Positions 53,964-62,589 of a stretch of 64,000 nt of DNA are shown piece after piece. The notes below the pieces were generated by a model. It saw nothing but the letters and a program-made list of their open reading frames with translations. It ran no database searches and was not told the origin of the DNA. Made by a program: the position numbers and the translations under genes. Source of the stretch: an uncultured Ruminococcus sp. (GTDB taxonomy: Bacteria > Bacillota > Clostridia > Oscillospirales > Acutalibacteraceae); assembly GCA_902787145.1 (NCBI GenBank), contig CADAEZ010000001.1:62001-126000 (forward strand), given 5' to 3'. The first letter of the stretch is position 1. The number at the start of each line of letters is the position of its first letter.

Positions 53964-55028
53964 ATGAAACAAAAAATTGAACTAAACGGAAAAACTGTTC
54001 TGGTTACGGGTTCTCCCGGATTTATCGGCGCGAACCTGGTTTTGCGATTGCTTAAAGAGATGACCTCGGGCACTATAATCTCGTTTGATTCGATGAACGA
54101 TTACTACGAGCCCGAGCTAAAGGAATATCGACTTGAACGGATTGAAAAAGCCGCCGAAAAATCATCGGCTGAACATATTTTTGTAAGAGGAAATCTGGCG
54201 GACAAGGCTTTGGTGGACAAGGTCTTTGCGGACTATAAGCCCGCAGTTGTGGTTAACCTCGCGGCTCAGGCGGGAGTACGGTATTCTATCGATCACCCCG
54301 ATGTATATATCGAGAGCAACCTGATCGGGTTCTTTAACATCCTTGAGGCATGCAGACATAATCCTGTAGAGCACCTTGTATACGCCTCGAGCTCAAGTGT
54401 ATACGGAGGCAATAAAAAAGTGCCGTTTAGTGTAGACGACAAGGTTGACAATCCCGTCAGCCTCTACGCCGCGACAAAAAAGAGTAATGAGCTTTTGGCT
54501 CACAGCTACAGCAAGCTGTATAATATTCCGTCTACAGGACTGAGGTTCTTTACGGTTTACGGACCTGCCGGACGTCCCGATATGTTTTATTTCAGCGCTA
54601 CCAAAAAGCTTAGCCGCGGCGAGAAAATCCAGATTTTCAACTACGGAAACTGCAAGCGCGACTTTACTTTTATCGACGATATCGTGGAGGGCGTATACCG
54701 CGTTATGCAGGGCGCTCCCGAAAAAGCTACCGGCGAGGACGGACTTCCGCTTCCGCCGTATGCTGTATATAATATCGGCGGCGGAACTCCCGAAAACCTG
54801 CTCGATTATATCAGCACGCTTCAGGAGGAACTCGTAAGAGCAGAGGTGCTGCCTGAGGATTATGATTTTGAGGGACACCGCGAGCTCGTCGGAATGCAGC
54901 CCGGAGATGTTCCTGTTACATACGCGGATTCTGCGGCGCTGGAGAATGACTACGGCTTTACTCCTAAAATAGGGATAAGAGAAGGACTCAGGGCTTTTGC
55001 CGAATGGTATAAGCAGTATTACAGCTAA
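53964..55028 (+). CDS. UDP-glucuronate 4-epimerase (NAD-dependent epimerase)
   Basis: The 354-residue SDR enzyme interconverts UDP-glucuronate and UDP-galacturonate. It has the Rossmann motif VTGSPGFIGANL, the catalytic YASSSSVYGG and YAATKKSNELLAH (YxxxK), and the family-specific GLRFFTVYGPAGRPDM and NYGNCKRDFTFIDDIVEGV. A serine replaces the usual Ala in GxxGFIG (GSPGFIG), which is tolerated in the family. With ugd at 37458 it gives a route from UDP-glucose to UDP-galacturonate. Confidence 0.9.
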   Translation: MKQKIELNGKTVLVTGSPGFIGANLVLRLLKEMTSGTIISFDSMNDYYEPELKEYRLERIEKAAEKSSAEHIFVRGNLADKALVDKVFADYKPAVVVNLAAQAGVRYSIDHPDVYIESNLIGFFNILEACRHNPVEHLVYASSSSVYGGNKKVPFSVDDKVDNPVSLYAATKKSNELLAHSYSKLYNIPSTGLRFFTVYGPAGRPDMFYFSATKKLSRGEKIQIFNYGNCKRDFTFIDDIVEGVYRVMQGAPEKATGEDGLPLPPYAVYNIGGGTPENLLDYISTLQEELVRAEVLPEDYDFEGHRELVGMQPGDVPVTYADSAALENDYGFTPKIGIREGLRAFAEWYKQYYS

Positions 55029-55043
55029 AGTGAGGGTTACAGT

Positions 55044-56156
55044 ATGAAATACGATTATCTTATTGTCGGTTCAGGCTTGTTCGGAGCGGTATTTGCTCAG
55101 CAGGCTAAGAAAAAAGGGAAAAAAGTCCTTGTTATAGACAAACGCCCCAATATCGCGGGTAATGTATATACCGAGAAAATCGAAGGTATCAACGTGCACA
55201 AATACGGCGCGCATATTTTCCACACAAATATAAAGAGAGTTTGGGATTATGTTAATGAATTCGCGGAGTTCAACCGCTTTACAAATTCTCCTGTAGCAAA
55301 CTATAAGGGCGAGCTTTTTTCGCTTCCGTTCAATATGTATACCTTTAACAAAATGTGGGGGGTTGTTACTCCCGATGAGGCAAAGGCTAAGATTGAGGAG
55401 CAGAAAAAAGAGATTACCGGCGAGCCGGAGAATCTTGAGCAACAGGCTATTTCCCTTGTAGGACGCGATATATACGAAAAGCTTATCAAGGGATATACCG
55501 AGAAGCAGTGGGGCAGAGACTGCTCACAGCTTCCGGCTTTTATCATAAAGAGGCTTCCGGTACGTTTTACATTTGACAACAACTACTTTAACGCGCTGTA
55601 TCAGGGAATCCCCGTCGGCGGATATACAAAGATGGTCGCTAATATGCTTGACGGTATCGAGGTACGACTCGGCGTTGATTATCTGGAGAACAAGGCGGAG
55701 CTGGATTCTCTGGCTGACAAGGTACTCTACACCGGCGCGATTGACGCTTACTTTGGATATGAGCTCGGCAACCTGGAGTATCGTTCCGTACGATTTGAGA
55801 ACGAATTACTGGATATCGAAAACTTCCAGGGCAACGCAGCGGTAAATTATACCGACAGGGAAACTCCGTGGACAAGAATTATCGAGCACAAGTGGTTTGA
55901 GTTCGGAAAAGACGAAAACGGAAATGACCTGCCCAAAACAGTTATCAGCCGAGAGTACAGCTCGGAGTGGAAGCCCGGCGACGAGCCTTACTATCCCGTA
56001 AACGACAAGAAAAACTCAGAGCTTTATCAAAAGTACAGAAAGCTTGCCGATAAAGAAGAAAAGGTAATCTTCGGCGGCAGACTCGGCGAATACAAATACT
56101 ACGATATGGACGCGGTAATAGATTCGGCTTTGAACTGCGCGGACAAATATTTATAA
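55044..56156 (+). CDS. glf: UDP-galactopyranose mutase
   Basis: The flavoenzyme converts UDP-galactopyranose to UDP-galactofuranose. The 370 residues show the FAD-binding start YLIVGSGLFGAVFAQQ, DKRPNIAGNVYTE, HKYGAHIFHTN, the arginine-rich RLPVRFTFDNNYFN and a C-terminal FGGRLGEYKYYDMD. It follows the epimerase by 15 bases. It implies that the surface polymer contains galactofuranose. Confidence 0.96.
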   Translation: MKYDYLIVGSGLFGAVFAQQAKKKGKKVLVIDKRPNIAGNVYTEKIEGINVHKYGAHIFHTNIKRVWDYVNEFAEFNRFTNSPVANYKGELFSLPFNMYTFNKMWGVVTPDEAKAKIEEQKKEITGEPENLEQQAISLVGRDIYEKLIKGYTEKQWGRDCSQLPAFIIKRLPVRFTFDNNYFNALYQGIPVGGYTKMVANMLDGIEVRLGVDYLENKAELDSLADKVLYTGAIDAYFGYELGNLEYRSVRFENELLDIENFQGNAAVNYTDRETPWTRIIEHKWFEFGKDENGNDLPKTVISREYSSEWKPGDEPYYPVNDKKNSELYQKYRKLADKEEKVIFGGRLGEYKYYDMDAVIDSALNCADKYL

Positions 56157-56179
56157 CAATTAAAAAATAATAAATTTTG

Positions 56180-56218
56180 AAAGAATTGCTGTTTTTTACG
56201 CAATTCTTTCTTTTTTTT
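56180..56218 (+). terminator. Terminator after glf
   Basis: AAAGAATTG (56180-56188) pairs with CAATTCTTT (56201-56209), followed by CTTTTTTTTG. Confidence 0.85.
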
Positions 56219-56241
56219 GCCTGTTTATAGGAGGTGAAAAT

Positions 56242-57396
56242 ATGAATACTTTATCAGAGAACATAACTCAGGCGATATCCGATTTTAATTCTATCGCTCA
56301 GGCTATAAGAGAAAAGGGGATTGATATTCCTTCTAATACTCCGACGAGCTCCTACGCCGGGCTTATAAGAAATATCAAAAATCAGCCTGTCTACGGCGTC
56401 AGCGGACTGTATCAGTCCTCGTCCGAATTGCTTCGTACCGATGACGCGGCCGCGTTGGGATACAGTATAGACAATACCAACGGTACGGTAGAGAGTGATT
56501 TTGACGACTTGTTCCCTTGGAGTGAAACCGAAATCGTAAATGACACTGCCGGTAAATTTGTAAAATTTCCTAGGATGTATTTTCGTATCGGTACAGACGG
56601 CCAAAACCGACTGACAGACATCGCGGTTTCGAAATACCCGTCGGGCGCAGGAGACTGGTATGCGGTGGAGCCGTTTATGTACGGATGTTACGGAGGCAGC
56701 GAGACTGACGGAAAAATCGTCAGCGTCAGCGGCGCTGTGAGGAAATCCAACGAAAGCCGCGCAAGCTACAGAACAAAGTGTTTTGCGAACGGCGAAGACT
56801 ATTTTCCGATTGATCTGTATCATCACACCGTGCTGAAGTTTTTGTGGCTGATTGAATTTGCCGAAAAGGACTCGAAGGCTATAATGAAAGGACGGTGTCA
56901 GAGTTCTTCCAAATGCAATACCGGAGGAACAGACTCACTGCAAACGCCGAGTGGATTTGACCCTGTTACGGGACAAATGCGATATCATTATATCGAGGAC
57001 TTTGTCGGCAACCTGAGAGAATATATCGACGGAGTTTTTGCCGGAGGAATAGGCAGAACAAATTATGTAACCGCGAATCCCGCGGACTTTACGGACAGTA
57101 CGGCAAGAAAATCTACACTTTGCTATACCGCACCTGACGCGGGCTGTATATCGGCAATAGGCTGGGATTATCAGAACCCCTTCCTGTGTATGCCTCATAC
57201 ATCGGTTGAAAACGAGAATTACAATACGTATTTCTGCTGCAGGACAAATAACTATGATGGAAATTATCCTCTGCTCGCGGCAGGATTGGATTATTCCTCG
57301 GCTTTACAGGGATTTGGTTTGTTCAGATTCAACAATTTTATTCCGGGCGGAAGCTCTCCGACAGTTGGAACCAGATTGTTGAAAAAATCGTCCTAA
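56242..57396 (+). CDS. C-type-lectin/formylglycine-enzyme-fold-like protein with phage-tail-like N-terminus
   Basis: The 384 residues have no signal peptide. The first 45 (ITQAIREKGIDIPSNTPTSSYAGLIRNI is split between residues 8 and 45) resemble the head of phage tail proteins. The remainder has many aromatic residues, and the C-terminus (about 320-384) reads CCRTNNYDGNYPLLAAG ... GFGLFRFNN ... VGTRLLKKS. This matches the end of the lectin-like domain used as target by diversity-generating retroelements. Asn/Tyr codons (AAY, TAY) are dense in the last 70 codons. GGAGGTGA precedes the ATG. No reverse transcriptase gene or template repeat is visible in the window. The function is unknown; ligand binding is plausible. 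Confidence 0.75.
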   Translation: MNTLSENITQAISDFNSIAQAIREKGIDIPSNTPTSSYAGLIRNIKNQPVYGVSGLYQSSSELLRTDDAAALGYSIDNTNGTVESDFDDLFPWSETEIVNDTAGKFVKFPRMYFRIGTDGQNRLTDIAVSKYPSGAGDWYAVEPFMYGCYGGSETDGKIVSVSGAVRKSNESRASYRTKCFANGEDYFPIDLYHHTVLKFLWLIEFAEKDSKAIMKGRCQSSSKCNTGGTDSLQTPSGFDPVTGQMRYHYIEDFVGNLREYIDGVFAGGIGRTNYVTANPADFTDSTARKSTLCYTAPDAGCISAIGWDYQNPFLCMPHTSVENENYNTYFCCRTNNYDGNYPLLAAGLDYSSALQGFGLFRFNNFIPGGSSPTVGTRLLKKSS

Positions 57397-57463
57397 GCAC
57401 GGATAAAATTAACACATCCGCAGATACTGATTAATATATACAAGGCGGTGTGTTAATACGAAA

Positions 57464-57586
57464 ATGTTTTTTGTGTTCGGCGGCATAGTTGCCGCGCTGA
57501 TAGTCTTTATGCTTTATTGCTGTATTGTAGTCGCTGCGCGCGAGGACAGGGCTATGGAAGAATACTTTAATCGGCACAATAAATAA
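57464..57586 (+). CDS. 40-residue single-pass membrane peptide
   Basis: The peptide starts MFFVFGGIVAALIVFMLY and ends AMEEYFNRHNK. It has one hydrophobic helix (about 2-24) and a charged cytoplasmic-like tail. An AAGGCGGTG sequence lies upstream, with long spacing, so the start is not certain. It is between the lectin-like gene and a strong terminator. No homologue is recognised. Confidence 0.5.
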   Translation: MFFVFGGIVAALIVFMLYCCIVVAAREDRAMEEYFNRHNK

Positions 57587-57591
57587 GAAAA

Positions 57592-57618
57592 GGGACTTTC
57601 GCCTGACGCGAAAGTCCC
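57592..57618. terminator. Bidirectional terminator
   Basis: GGGACTTTCGC (57592-57602) pairs with GCGAAAGTCCC (57608-57618), followed by CGGTTTCTTTT. It separates the convergent genes. Confidence 0.85.
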
Positions 57619-57637
57619 CGGTTTCTTTTATCTTGAG

Positions 57638-58492
57638 TTAGTCGAAAATTTCGATTCCGACTGTGCATTTGCTGAGAGGCACCTGAGAATCATCCGCTAA
57701 ATCGGACATAACCTCAAAGGTGTTGTCGATAGTTACGTTACCTGTTTTCTTAACCACAAACTTGGCGTAATATACTGTGCCTGTCGAGGTAAAGTCAAGT
57801 CCGCTGAGGACTGAGGCGTTGTAGTAAATCTTGTTGCCCTTGCAGTTTGTAAGCGCTCCCGACTCGGAATCTGCGGTCTTGAATTCAAGGACACTGTTAT
57901 CAAAGGTTGTGTAGCCCTGATAGTTGATGAGTACGACAGGAGTTTTGAGGTTGAGTGTCATAGTGATTGTATCACCGACATAGCATTTCTTGCCGTTAAC
58001 ATAGCAGACGTCATCGGAGGCGTGCGAGGTATGCTCCTGAGGAGTATAAACCGGGATTTTGTTGCCTTTTTGCTTAGAGGTGCTCTGGCTTTTTGACTTG
58101 CTCTTGCTCTTGCTTTTGGTATTGCTCTTTACAGGTGTGGATTTTGAGGCTGTTGACTTGGATGTTTTGCCGCTTACTGGGCTTTGGGAGATCGAGCCTA
58201 CGGATTTCGATTCGGTTTTTTCCGAGCCTGATGCGGTGTGTGACTTGGTCTTGCTTTTTGATTCTTTTCCGGTTTTTTCGGTGTTGTCGGCATTTGATGC
58301 TTCCTCGGTTGTTACGGGGTGGGTGTACTCGACGGTCGTGTTCTGTGTAGCTGTAGCCTGCTCGTTGGCGGAGTTGACGTTGCTTACTATTATATAAGCG
58401 CCTACGCCCACAACCGCAATCATAGCGATTACGAGAATAGCGAGGACAGCTTTTTCTTTTCCGGTGAATTTACGTTTTTGTTCCATAATCAT
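57638..58492 (-). CDS. Membrane-anchored single-cohesin-like protein (candidate anchoring scaffoldin)
   Basis: The start is taken as ATG 58492, just behind AAAGGAAG; a second ATG lies two codons later. The 284 residues have an N-terminal transmembrane helix (about 15-38), a long Ser/Thr/Lys linker (about 40-150, e.g. SKSKSKSKSKSQ) and a C-terminal beta-sandwich (about 160-284). That domain resembles a cohesin: VGDTITMTLNLKT, LINYQGYTTFDNSVLEF, IYYNASVLSGLDF and VYYAKFVVKKTGNVTI. A cohesin held on the cell by a helix and a flexible linker could bind the dockerin of the 7539 amylase. It might instead be an unrelated carbohydrate-binding module. Confidence 0.72.
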   Translation of the reverse strand: MIMEQKRKFTGKEKAVLAILVIAMIAVVGVGAYIIVSNVNSANEQATATQNTTVEYTHPVTTEEASNADNTEKTGKESKSKTKSHTASGSEKTESKSVGSISQSPVSGKTSKSTASKSTPVKSNTKSKSKSKSKSQSTSKQKGNKIPVYTPQEHTSHASDDVCYVNGKKCYVGDTITMTLNLKTPVVLINYQGYTTFDNSVLEFKTADSESGALTNCKGNKIYYNASVLSGLDFTSTGTVYYAKFVVKKTGNVTIDNTFEVMSDLADDSQVPLSKCTVGIEIFD

Positions 58493-58503
58493 TACTTCCT
58501 TTA

Positions 58504-58532
58504 TTGACATTTTTATAAAATACTTGTATAAT
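58504..58532 (+). promoter_or_regulatory. Strong promoter of a small RNA candidate
   Basis: TTGACA (58504-58509) and TATAAT (58527-58532) are perfect consensus elements separated by 17 bases. They point away from the cohesin-like gene, and no start codon with a ribosome binding site lies within the next 90 bases. Confidence 0.85.
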
Positions 58533-58538
58533 AGAACT

Positions 58539-58620
58539 ACAAGGAGAGCCGATTAACGGCTAGCCGCAGAGATTAACTAAATAGTCGCCCTGGCTGCAAC
58601 TTGGGGCGATTATTTTTTTG
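58539..58620 (+). ncRNA. Candidate small structured RNA ending in an intrinsic terminator
   Basis: From about 58539 the transcript would carry the hairpin AGCCG-ATTAA-CGGCT (58547-58561), a single-stranded linker, and a terminator stem ATAGTCGCCC / GGGCGATTAT (58581-58590 with 58604-58613) with a 13-base loop, followed by TTTTTTT. Length is about 80 nt. I do not recognise a riboswitch or an Rfam family. It could also be an attenuated leader of the gene at 58770. Confidence 0.55.
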
Positions 58621-58769
58621 CGTGTATCTGTAGCTCAAGGTGATTATAACATATATAATATCATATTACAATATTTTTAAACTGTACAAAAATCTTACTT
58701 TATTTATAGTGAAAATAACGGTGGAAAACAATCCTCATAAGTGATAAAATATAATATTGAGGTGGTTTT

Positions 58770-59357
58770 ATGAATATTTGCGTTTACTGCGCTTCGAGCG
58801 AGACAATAGATAAGTCCTACATAAAAGCCGGCGAAGAGCTCGGCAAAAGACTTGCCGAGGGGGGTCATACTCTCGTGTTCGGCGCGGGCAAATACGGCCT
58901 TATGGGAGCTGTCGCGCGCGGCATCAGGCAAAACGGCGGCGAGGCTGTCGGAGTTATACCAAAGTTTTTCGACAATGTTGACGTGACCTTTTGGGATTGC
59001 GAGATTATTAAAACCGATACGATGCGCGAGCGCAAGCATATTATGGAAGACATCAGCGATGGTTTTATTATGATGCCCGGCGGAGTCGGAACCCTGGAGG
59101 AGTACTTCGAGATTATCACGCTAAAGCAGCTCGGCAGACACAAAAAACCGATAGCTGTGTATGATGTCAACGGTTATTACCATAAATTGTTCGAATTTCT
59201 GCAGTATTCGGTGGATGAGGGATTTATGAGCAAAGAAGTTGCGAGCCTGTGCTTTTACAGCTCGGATATTGACAAGGTCTTTGAATATCTTAAAAACCCC
59301 GACACACATTCATATAATAAATATAGCTTTTTGGAGGATAAGGATGGCAAAGACTAA
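58770..59357 (+). CDS. LOG-family protein (nucleoside 5'-monophosphate phosphoribohydrolase)
   Basis: The 195 residues have the family motif MMPGGVGTLEEYFE (about 109-122) and the upstream LVFGAGKYGLMGAVARG, plus DTMRERKHIM. LOG proteins cut the ribose from nucleoside 5'-monophosphates; the bacterial members' natural substrate is uncertain. GAGGTGG precedes the ATG. The stop lies within the next gene (14-base overlap), so the two are co-translated. The 58621-58769 gap holds only A+T-rich sequence. Confidence 0.92.
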   Translation: MNICVYCASSETIDKSYIKAGEELGKRLAEGGHTLVFGAGKYGLMGAVARGIRQNGGEAVGVIPKFFDNVDVTFWDCEIIKTDTMRERKHIMEDISDGFIMMPGGVGTLEEYFEIITLKQLGRHKKPIAVYDVNGYYHKLFEFLQYSVDEGFMSKEVASLCFYSSDIDKVFEYLKNPDTHSYNKYSFLEDKDGKD

Positions 59358-59523
59358 CTGCGAATTCTGCGCTCATTATGTGTATGACGAGGAGTACGAG
59401 TGCTATACCTGCGACATCAGCCTCGACGAGGACGAGTACGCGAGGTTTCTGACAAACAGCGTACGCGACTGCAACTACTTTAACCCTTATGATGAGTATA
59501 AAATAGTCGAAAAACAGAATTGA
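59344..59523 (+). CDS. Small cysteine-rich protein (DUF6472-like)
   Basis: The 59-residue product starts at ATG 59344 inside the end of the LOG gene. It has NCEFCAHY, CYTCDISLDEDE and DCNYFNPYDEYKIV, with four or five cysteines in CxxC-like spacing that could hold zinc. Small proteins with the same layout are common in Clostridia. A terminator follows the stop. Confidence 0.85.
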   Translation: MAKTNCEFCAHYVYDEEYECYTCDISLDEDEYARFLTNSVRDCNYFNPYDEYKIVEKQN

Positions 59524-59546
59524 AAAACTATATATATGATATGCTG

Positions 59547-59577
59547 AAAACAGCGCCGAAACAAGGCGCTGTTTTTG
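59547..59577 (+). terminator. Terminator of the LOG pair
   Basis: AAAACAGCGCC (59547-59557) pairs with GGCGCTGTTTT (from 59565), followed by a T-run. Confidence 0.85.
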
Positions 59578-59684
59578 TGTATTATTTATTGTAAAAACCC
59601 GTTAATAAATATAGTATTATTGATAAAAATATGTTATACTTATCAAGTTGTTAAAAAAACAAAGGTTATTAACGGAGGAAAAAG

Positions 59685-62588
59685 ATGAAAAGCATTAAAA
59701 AACCGTTAAGTATGTTGTTATCACTCATTATGATAATCGGTATGCTTACTATTGTTCAGACAACTGCGGTTTCGGCTGAGAGCGACAAATCTCTTGCTCA
59801 GGAGACCGTTCAGGGCGGAGCGGTGCTGCACTGCTTTAGCTGGTCTTACAACAATATCAAAGCTAAATTGGCTGATATTGCGGCGGCGGGTTATACAGCA
59901 GTCCAGACATCTCCTGTTCAGAGACCGAAGGACTATAACGCGTCATGGACAAATTTAGACGGTCAGTGGTGGAAGCTGTACCAGCCGCTCGGACTTAGTG
60001 TGGCCGACGGCAACACATGGCTCGGCACAAAGGCGGAGTTGACCGCGCTTTGCGCTAAGGCGGATGAATACGGTATCAAGGTTATCGTTGACATCGTTGC
60101 TAACCACCTTGCCAACAATGGGAACGAGGGAGGTACATACGCATATATCAACAACGGCGTAGAATCCGACCTGAAGAACGCAAATTATTATCACACCAAC
60201 AACGTCTATACTAACGAAAACAGCAGATACAATATCACTCAGTATCATATGGGTCAGCCCGATCTCAATACGGGTAACAGCTATATTCAGAATAAGGTTC
60301 TTTCTATGCTGAAGGATTGCGTGGACTGTGGAGTAGACGGTTTCCGTTTTGACGCGGCTAAGCATATCGAGACGCCTGACGACGGCTCGAATTTCAAAAG
60401 TGATTTTTGGCCTGTTGTTATAGACGGCGTTAAAAATTACTGTGAGAACGAAAGCAAGCCCGAACCATTTATGTATGGTGAAATCCTCGGACAGGCGGGT
60501 CCGAACTTCCCGATAAGCAACTACACAAAGTACTATGCCGTAACCGACAATACAACCGGCAACAACGCGCGTGATAATGTAATTAACAATAACATCTCAG
60601 CTCTCAACAGCACCTCATATTTCGAGAGTACATCTGCCGATAAATGTGTGCTCTGGGCTGAGTCTCACGACACATATATGGACGGCGCGACCAATAGTGT
60701 ATCAAATAATGATATCAACCGCACATGGGCGGTTGTAGGCTCAAGAGCGGACTCTACATCGCTGTTCCTTGCCCGTCCGAACAGCACAATGGGCGCTGCC
60801 GGCTCTGATACAAACTGGAAGTCCAACGTGGTTACAGAGGTCAACAAGTTTAAGAATCTGTTTGACGGTCAGTCCGAATACATTTCTACAGACCGCAAGG
60901 TTTACTACAATGAGCGCGGCACAAAGGGCGCTGTTATCGTTGTAAAGGACGGCGGAGCAGTACGCCTTAACGCTAACAAACTGGTTGACGGTACATATAC
61001 AGACCATATCACGGGTAATAGTTTTACAGTTTCAAACGGACTTATCTCGGGTAATGTTGATTCCGCTACAGGCGTAGCGGTTGTATACAACGCCGACGAT
61101 GTTGAGGACGCCTCGTCATCAGGCTCAGATTCCGACACACTTTACCTAAAGCCAAACACAGGCAGCTATAGCTGGCGCCAGGGTAACGAGCGTTACGCGA
61201 TGTATTTCTTCGGCGCCGGCGAGGCGTGGGTTAGTATGACGGATTCCGACAACGACGGTATCTACAGCGGAAAAATTCCATCCGGCGGATATACAAATGT
61301 AATATTCTGCCGAATGAACGGCAACTCAACACAGAACAACTGGAACAACAAGTGGTGCCAGACAGGCGATTTGGACTTGAATCCGACATCGTATGATTTA
61401 TACACAATCGACAACAATGTAACCCAGGACACTAACCCCGCTACCGGTCAGTGGTCAAAGAAGTCTACAGGCGGCACAACAACTTATAACCACTACTTTG
61501 GCGATCCCACATGGAGTTGGGGAGCAAACTTCTCATACGCGACCGCGACATTCGCATGTAATGACAACTGCAGCGGTTCTCCGTATACAGCTCAGGTACA
61601 GCCTGTAGTCGCGGCAAGCGGCAACGGCGAAAATCATTATACGGCAAAAGCAAAGCTAAACGGCGTTTCCCACAGTGTTACGGCTGTCAGCAATATCAGC
61701 GGCAGACTCTACCTCAAGCCGAATGATAACTGGAAACAAAATAACGAGCGCTATGCTATGTATTTCTACAACGGCCTCAACACAAGCCAGAATCAATGGG
61801 TATCTATGTCTCAGACAAAGTCCGATGAGGATTGTTATGTAGGCGAAGTACCGACGGGTACATGGACAAACGTAATCTTCTGTCGTATGGACGGTAGTAA
61901 TTCTACAAACAACTGGAACAACGTGTGGAATCAGACTGTAGACGAGGCGCCGCTTGACGGCAATTGCTATACAATCACCAATTCTCCGGCCAACAGCAAG
62001 GCTACAGGTACATGGGGCGCATACAAGGATATGGACTACTACACAACCGCCGACGGAAGCGAGATTAAACTGAATGATACATTCGAGAGGGATAGCGAGG
62101 ATACCGTTGATTTCAGCATTTCCCGAACATTCAGCAACCTGCAGATCCTCGGCGTACAGACTAAGAGCGACAACAGCGAGGACCATTCGATCCGCTTCAT
62201 AGCTGTTATGAAAAAAGAAATTCTGCGTGACGCCGAGGACTATGGATTCATTGCGGCGGCGTCAGGCTCACTAAGCAGGGTTAAGGAGAATATCAGTGAC
62301 CTTACATATGAGGATGCCGTAAGCGCCGGCAAATATATGTATTCCTGTGCCGAGACAAGCAACAATGTCAGCGGTAACTACGGAGATTATTCCGCAGACA
62401 CAGGATATAAGTACGTGACCTTTACCGTCAACGATATCGGCGATACCAACGGAGTAGCGGTAAAGTTCTATGTAAAGGATAAAAACGGTAACGTTCACTA
62501 TGCCGATTATCTCAAGGGCGGAGAAACTTTCAACAACTGCGCAACAGACTGGGAGACATTGGCTGGCTTAATGCAAGGAGGTAACTAA
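59685..62588 (+). CDS. Secreted GH13 alpha-amylase with duplicated accessory modules
   Basis: The 967-residue enzyme has a signal peptide (1-31) and a GH13 barrel with DIVANHLANN (136-145), GFRFDAAKHIE (Asp223), MYGEILG (Glu266) and WAESHDTY (Asp329), so the catalytic triad is complete. Two homologous modules follow (about 485-585 and 676-780), each with LYLKPN, ERYAMYF, W(V/I)SM, NVIFCRM and NNWNN; they are probably starch binding. Between them lies an InlB-repeat-like domain (about 590-670, FGDPTWSWGAN). The C-terminal domain (about 805-967) is unassigned. It has no dockerin. GGAGG precedes the ATG. The next small gene starts two bases after its stop. Confidence 0.93.
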   Translation: MKSIKKPLSMLLSLIMIIGMLTIVQTTAVSAESDKSLAQETVQGGAVLHCFSWSYNNIKAKLADIAAAGYTAVQTSPVQRPKDYNASWTNLDGQWWKLYQPLGLSVADGNTWLGTKAELTALCAKADEYGIKVIVDIVANHLANNGNEGGTYAYINNGVESDLKNANYYHTNNVYTNENSRYNITQYHMGQPDLNTGNSYIQNKVLSMLKDCVDCGVDGFRFDAAKHIETPDDGSNFKSDFWPVVIDGVKNYCENESKPEPFMYGEILGQAGPNFPISNYTKYYAVTDNTTGNNARDNVINNNISALNSTSYFESTSADKCVLWAESHDTYMDGATNSVSNNDINRTWAVVGSRADSTSLFLARPNSTMGAAGSDTNWKSNVVTEVNKFKNLFDGQSEYISTDRKVYYNERGTKGAVIVVKDGGAVRLNANKLVDGTYTDHITGNSFTVSNGLISGNVDSATGVAVVYNADDVEDASSSGSDSDTLYLKPNTGSYSWRQGNERYAMYFFGAGEAWVSMTDSDNDGIYSGKIPSGGYTNVIFCRMNGNSTQNNWNNKWCQTGDLDLNPTSYDLYTIDNNVTQDTNPATGQWSKKSTGGTTTYNHYFGDPTWSWGANFSYATATFACNDNCSGSPYTAQVQPVVAASGNGENHYTAKAKLNGVSHSVTAVSNISGRLYLKPNDNWKQNNERYAMYFYNGLNTSQNQWVSMSQTKSDEDCYVGEVPTGTWTNVIFCRMDGSNSTNNWNNVWNQTVDEAPLDGNCYTITNSPANSKATGTWGAYKDMDYYTTADGSEIKLNDTFERDSEDTVDFSISRTFSNLQILGVQTKSDNSEDHSIRFIAVMKKEILRDAEDYGFIAAASGSLSRVKENISDLTYEDAVSAGKYMYSCAETSNNVSGNYGDYSADTGYKYVTFTVNDIGDTNGVAVKFYVKDKNGNVHYADYLKGGETFNNCATDWETLAGLMQGGN

Positions 62589-62589
62589 G

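Noticed and set aside
56242..57396. A complete diversity-generating retroelement
   Set aside because: I looked on both strands for a reverse transcriptase and for a near-repeat of the gene's 3' end and saw neither in the window.
58539..58620. Known riboswitch (cyclic-di-GMP, preQ1, guanidine, fluoride, THF)
   Set aside because: The conserved core bases of those classes are not present in the hairpins or the linker.
59685..62588. Dockerin in the second amylase
   Set aside because: No pair of calcium-loop repeats (GDxNxDxxxxxxD) is found in the C-terminal part.
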